Shown here piece by piece: positions 5,389 to 7,661 of a stretch of DNA of 7,661 nt (position 1 is its first letter; each line of letters starts with the position of its first letter). The position numbers and the translations under genes were made by a program. A model generated the notes under the pieces. The model did not search any database. It was not told the origin of the DNA and was given only the letters and a program-made list of their open reading frames with translations. This DNA comes from an uncultured Lentisphaeria bacterium (GTDB lineage: Bacteria; Verrucomicrobiota; Lentisphaeria; JABSQK01; CAJWLW01), in contig CAJWLW010000240.1 of the NCBI GenBank assembly GCA_913042885.1, forward strand, positions 1-7,661, read 5' to 3'.

Positions 5389-6159
5389 TTCTTTGATGCC
5401 GCCGGCTATTACGCCTGCCTCCTTCGCCAGAAACCCGGCAGGCGACCCGACACTCACCAGATCCATACCGAGCTCACGAAACTGCCTGGCCGTGGCGACA
5501 TCGCCGGTCTGCACGGCCGCCAGTTTGCCGCTTTTGCGACAGGCCGCGACGATGACCGCTGCAGCTTCGAAGACACGCTCGTGCCCAGGCTGCCCGATCA
5601 ACCCCAGAGCAACACTCAAATCGTTCGGGCCGAGCAGCAGTGCATCGACGCCGTCGACTGCGGCGAGGCTTTCGACAACCGCCAGGGCTTCGGCGGTTTC
5701 GATCTGCAGAATCGTCAGCAACGAGTCGTTGCAGTCCTGCGCATACTGCTTGACATCGGCGGGTCGTGCAAACGACGTATGCGGCGATGTGGTATGCAGA
5801 CCGCGGAGACCGAGTGGCGGGTATTTGGTGCGCTCGACAACGAGACGGGCGTCGTCGAGCGTGCGAATCATCGGAATGACAACGCCCTGGGCACCGGCAT
5901 CGAGGGTACGGCTCATGCCGGCGGGTTCGGACAGAGACACACGGACGAGCGGGCACAGGCCGACACTGGTGGCGCCAACAATCAGGTTGGCAGTGTCGGA
6001 TACAGTGAAACGACCGTGCTCTTCGTCGATAACAAAGTAGTCAAAACCGGCGTTGCCGAGGATGACCGGGACCCACGGCGAGCGCAACTCATTGAGAAAC
6101 GTACCGCAAAGGGCTTCGCCCCCGGCAGCGCGTTGACGTAACTGCATAGCCAGATTCAT
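5380..6159 (-). CDS. HpcH/HpaI-family class II aldolase
   Basis: A 259-residue metal-dependent aldolase of the HpcH/HpaI (citrate lyase beta-like) family, which cleaves or forms C-C bonds between pyruvate or a related keto acid and an aldehyde. Visible motifs are YFVIDEEHGRF with the catalytic His48 (41-51), PLVRVS with the substrate Arg73 (70-75), DAGAQGVVIPMI (87-98), LQIET with metal ligand Glu154 (151-155), and LLGPNDLSVALG with metal ligand Asp180 (175-186). The physiological substrate cannot be told from sequence; sugar-acid or aromatic catabolism are both known in the family. I chose the ATG at 6159 because GGAA lies 9 bases before it; an ATG at 6174 is a fair alternative, and a GTG at 6204 would overlap the upstream gene. 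It follows the BrkB-family gene by 31 bases and is probably co-transcribed. Confidence 0.92.
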   Translation of the reverse strand: MNLAMQLRQRAAGGEALCGTFLNELRSPWVPVILGNAGFDYFVIDEEHGRFTVSDTANLIVGATSVGLCPLVRVSLSEPAGMSRTLDAGAQGVVIPMIRTLDDARLVVERTKYPPLGLRGLHTTSPHTSFARPADVKQYAQDCNDSLLTILQIETAEALAVVESLAAVDGVDALLLGPNDLSVALGLIGQPGHERVFEAAAVIVAACRKSGKLAAVQTGDVATARQFRELGMDLVSVGSPAGFLAKEAGVIAGGIKESV

Positions 6160-6190
6160 CGGATCGTGTTCCATGGTGATGCGTGTTGAG

Positions 6191-7661
6191 TTATTCCGCG
6201 GCACCGGCAGCGGACGAGTCGGGGGTAGGCAGAATACTGGCTAATTTGGCTTTTGCCAACGATTCGAGAAACGCCTCTTCGGTCGCCTGCCGCATGTCGA
6301 GTGACGGCGCTTCGATACGATCATTGAGGTTTTCGATATAGGCACTGCAGGCACCGTAGAGCGCCTTTTCGACGTCGCGCAGGGACAAGGTGGCGGGATC
6401 TCTGGCGGGTACCAGGCCCCCGCCTTCGACCTCGAGAAGGACATTGCCTTCGGTCAGATCATGGATCACGGTGCGCAGCAGGCGGATCGGTACGTTGTAT
6501 TGCTGCTGAAACGCCAGGGCATGCCAGGGGCCGTCGTCGTCTCGATAGACGCGGCAGACTTCATGAACAATGTAGTGGGCCAGATGCAGACGCGTGGAAA
6601 ACGTCAGGTTCCGCAATTGACTCTCGTGCACGTACGTCCGGATATTCTGGTATGCGAAACTGATTTCGGCTCCGAGCAGGACAATGACCCAGTTGACCTG
6701 CAGCCAGAACAATGAGATGGGCAATCCGGCAAAGGCGCCATAAATCGCGTTCATGTTGGTGATGCCGAGCTGGAAACGAATGCACATCCACTGCCAGCCC
6801 AGCCACAACAGACCGCCGCAGGTACCGCCGACAATGGCGGACATGATCCGCACCTGGGTGTTCGGTAGGCACAGGTACAACAGTGCGAAGGCCAGGATGA
6901 TGACAAACGCCCCAGTCATGCCGAGCAAAAACTGATAGAGCCCCAAGGCAATGTTGAGGCGCTCCTGAATGAAGCCGACGATCATCTCGCTGGACATCAC
7001 GGCATTGATCATCGTCACGACGACGATCAGCAGCGGCACGACGATGAGCACGAGCGAAAAATCCGCCAGGCGTCGGACCCAGGTGCGGCCGGTTTGAATC
7101 CCCCAGATGATGTTGAACGTCGATTCGACCTTGCCCAGCACACGTACCACCGAATACAGGGTCAGCAGCAGACCGACAATCCCCAGCGCCGTGAGATTCA
7201 TTTCGGTCACCAAATCGAGAATCTCATTGACAAAGGTGCCGACCTCGCTCGGAATGGTCACCGTGGTGCCAGTGCGGTCGAGAAAATCTTCGAGCGCCTT
7301 GTCGAAGACTGTCGGCGCCGCCGCCTCGGGAGGCGTGTCGACCCCCGGTTCGATGGCATCGATCGCAATGGTCGGGTCCGGAGGTATCCTGTCTGGCGAG
7401 TCCAACGTTGTGGTGTCGACGATTGAATTCGCGGGCGTCACAGCATCCGCATCACCGACATCGGCAGCGACTGGATCGCCGGGAGTGGCGGGTGCGACGT
7501 GGGCTGCCGACGTGCCACCGGTGTATTGCTGGATGGCATGTTTGAGGTGCTGCTCGAAGCCCATGCCCTTGGCGACGGCAAACAGCAGGGCGAGGGTCGG
7601 CACGGCCGCCATCAGTGTGATGAACGTGAGGGCGGAGGCTTGCAGGGCGCATTTGTCGTCG
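6191..7661 (-). CDS. YihY/BrkB-family inner-membrane protein, N-terminus cut by window
   Basis: At least 489 residues are visible, and the frame runs off the right edge. The first visible residues, DDKCALQASALTFITL, are the family's conserved entry to the first membrane helix, so the true start lies outside; the ATG at 7612 is internal. Membrane segments are near visible residues 7-31, 153-176, 199-222, 237-266, 271-295 and 304-336, the last holding NAIYGAFAGLPISLFWLQVNW, the family signature. Residues about 47-117 form an Ala/Pro/Asp/Thr-rich insert in the first external loop. After the membrane part, residues about 355-430 look like a winged-helix domain, followed by a low-complexity tail. 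The family was once called ribonuclease BN in error; its role is unproven, with transport or envelope functions suggested. The aldolase gene follows 31 bases downstream. Confidence 0.9.
   Translation of the reverse strand, partial: DDKCALQASALTFITLMAAVPTLALLFAVAKGMGFEQHLKHAIQQYTGGTSAAHVAPATPGDPVAADVGDADAVTPANSIVDTTTLDSPDRIPPDPTIAIDAIEPGVDTPPEAAAPTVFDKALEDFLDRTGTTVTIPSEVGTFVNEILDLVTEMNLTALGIVGLLLTLYSVVRVLGKVESTFNIIWGIQTGRTWVRRLADFSLVLIVVPLLIVVVTMINAVMSSEMIVGFIQERLNIALGLYQFLLGMTGAFVIILAFALLYLCLPNTQVRIMSAIVGGTCGGLLWLGWQWMCIRFQLGITNMNAIYGAFAGLPISLFWLQVNWVIVLLGAEISFAYQNIRTYVHESQLRNLTFSTRLHLAHYIVHEVCRVYRDDDGPWHALAFQQQYNVPIRLLRTVIHDLTEGNVLLEVEGGGLVPARDPATLSLRDVEKALYGACSAYIENLNDRIEAPSLDMRQATEEAFLESLAKAKLASILPTPDSSAAGAAE

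Noticed and set aside
7452..7652. Separate small - strand gene at the right edge
   Set aside because: It is an alternative frame of the BrkB-family gene, whose conserved DDKCALQASALTF entry segment occupies the same DNA.
1..7661. CRISPR array, tRNA/rRNA genes, transposase, toxin-antitoxin or phage-defence cassette
   Set aside because: No regularly spaced repeats, tRNA-like cloverleaf or relevant protein families were seen by eye on either strand; nearly all the DNA is filled by identifiable housekeeping or metabolic genes.

Overview
The window looks like a piece of the chromosome of a GC-rich Gram-negative bacterium. LpxD (lipid A synthesis) and a Skp/OmpH periplasmic chaperone show that it builds an outer membrane. 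The style of the STAS protein, the OmpH protein, the long BrkB protein with a C-terminal extension, the actinobacterial/planctomycete-like ferrochelatase and a small unknown protein together suggest the PVC group (Verrucomicrobiota, Kiritimatiellota, Lentisphaerota or Planctomycetota). This placement is inferred from remembered family resemblance, not from a search.

Layout. At the left edge, on the + strand, is the last part of a sensor histidine kinase. Its stop codon overlaps the start of a ferrochelatase (hemH/cpfC-like, 179-1138). A convergent, AT-richer gap of about 300 bases follows; it carries two related short GC-box repeats and some small inverted repeats. From about 5007 down to 1437 the - strand reads tsaE, a STAS-domain regulator, ompH/skp, lpxD and an isochorismatase-family amidohydrolase. 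The STAS-ompH-lpxD part looks like one operon with its own promoter at 4478-4506. The isochorismatase gene has a 14-bp palindrome just before its start. On the + strand at 5104-5388 sits a small gene of unknown function whose -10 box is so close to the ATG that the mRNA should be leaderless; it is divergent from tsaE. Its 3' end overlaps that of a - strand HpcH/HpaI-type aldolase, which follows a - strand YihY/BrkB-family membrane protein cut off by the right edge.

How the genes fit together. ompH and lpxD belong to outer-membrane assembly: chaperoning of outer-membrane proteins, and N-acylation of the lipid A precursor. A STAS protein at the head of that operon suggests a phosphorylation-switched regulator is co-expressed with it. 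TsaE is part of tRNA t6A synthesis. The kinase/ferrochelatase pair is translationally linked and may connect signalling to haem synthesis. The isochorismatase-family enzyme and the aldolase are probably catabolic enzymes with unknown substrates. I see no RNA genes, CRISPR arrays, intact mobile elements or phage genes. Most of the window is ordinary core-genome content and I do not see a clear new multi-gene system. The points most worth a second look are the small leaderless gene, the STAS gene in the envelope operon, the cysteine-rich end of the ferrochelatase and the repeat-bearing gap.
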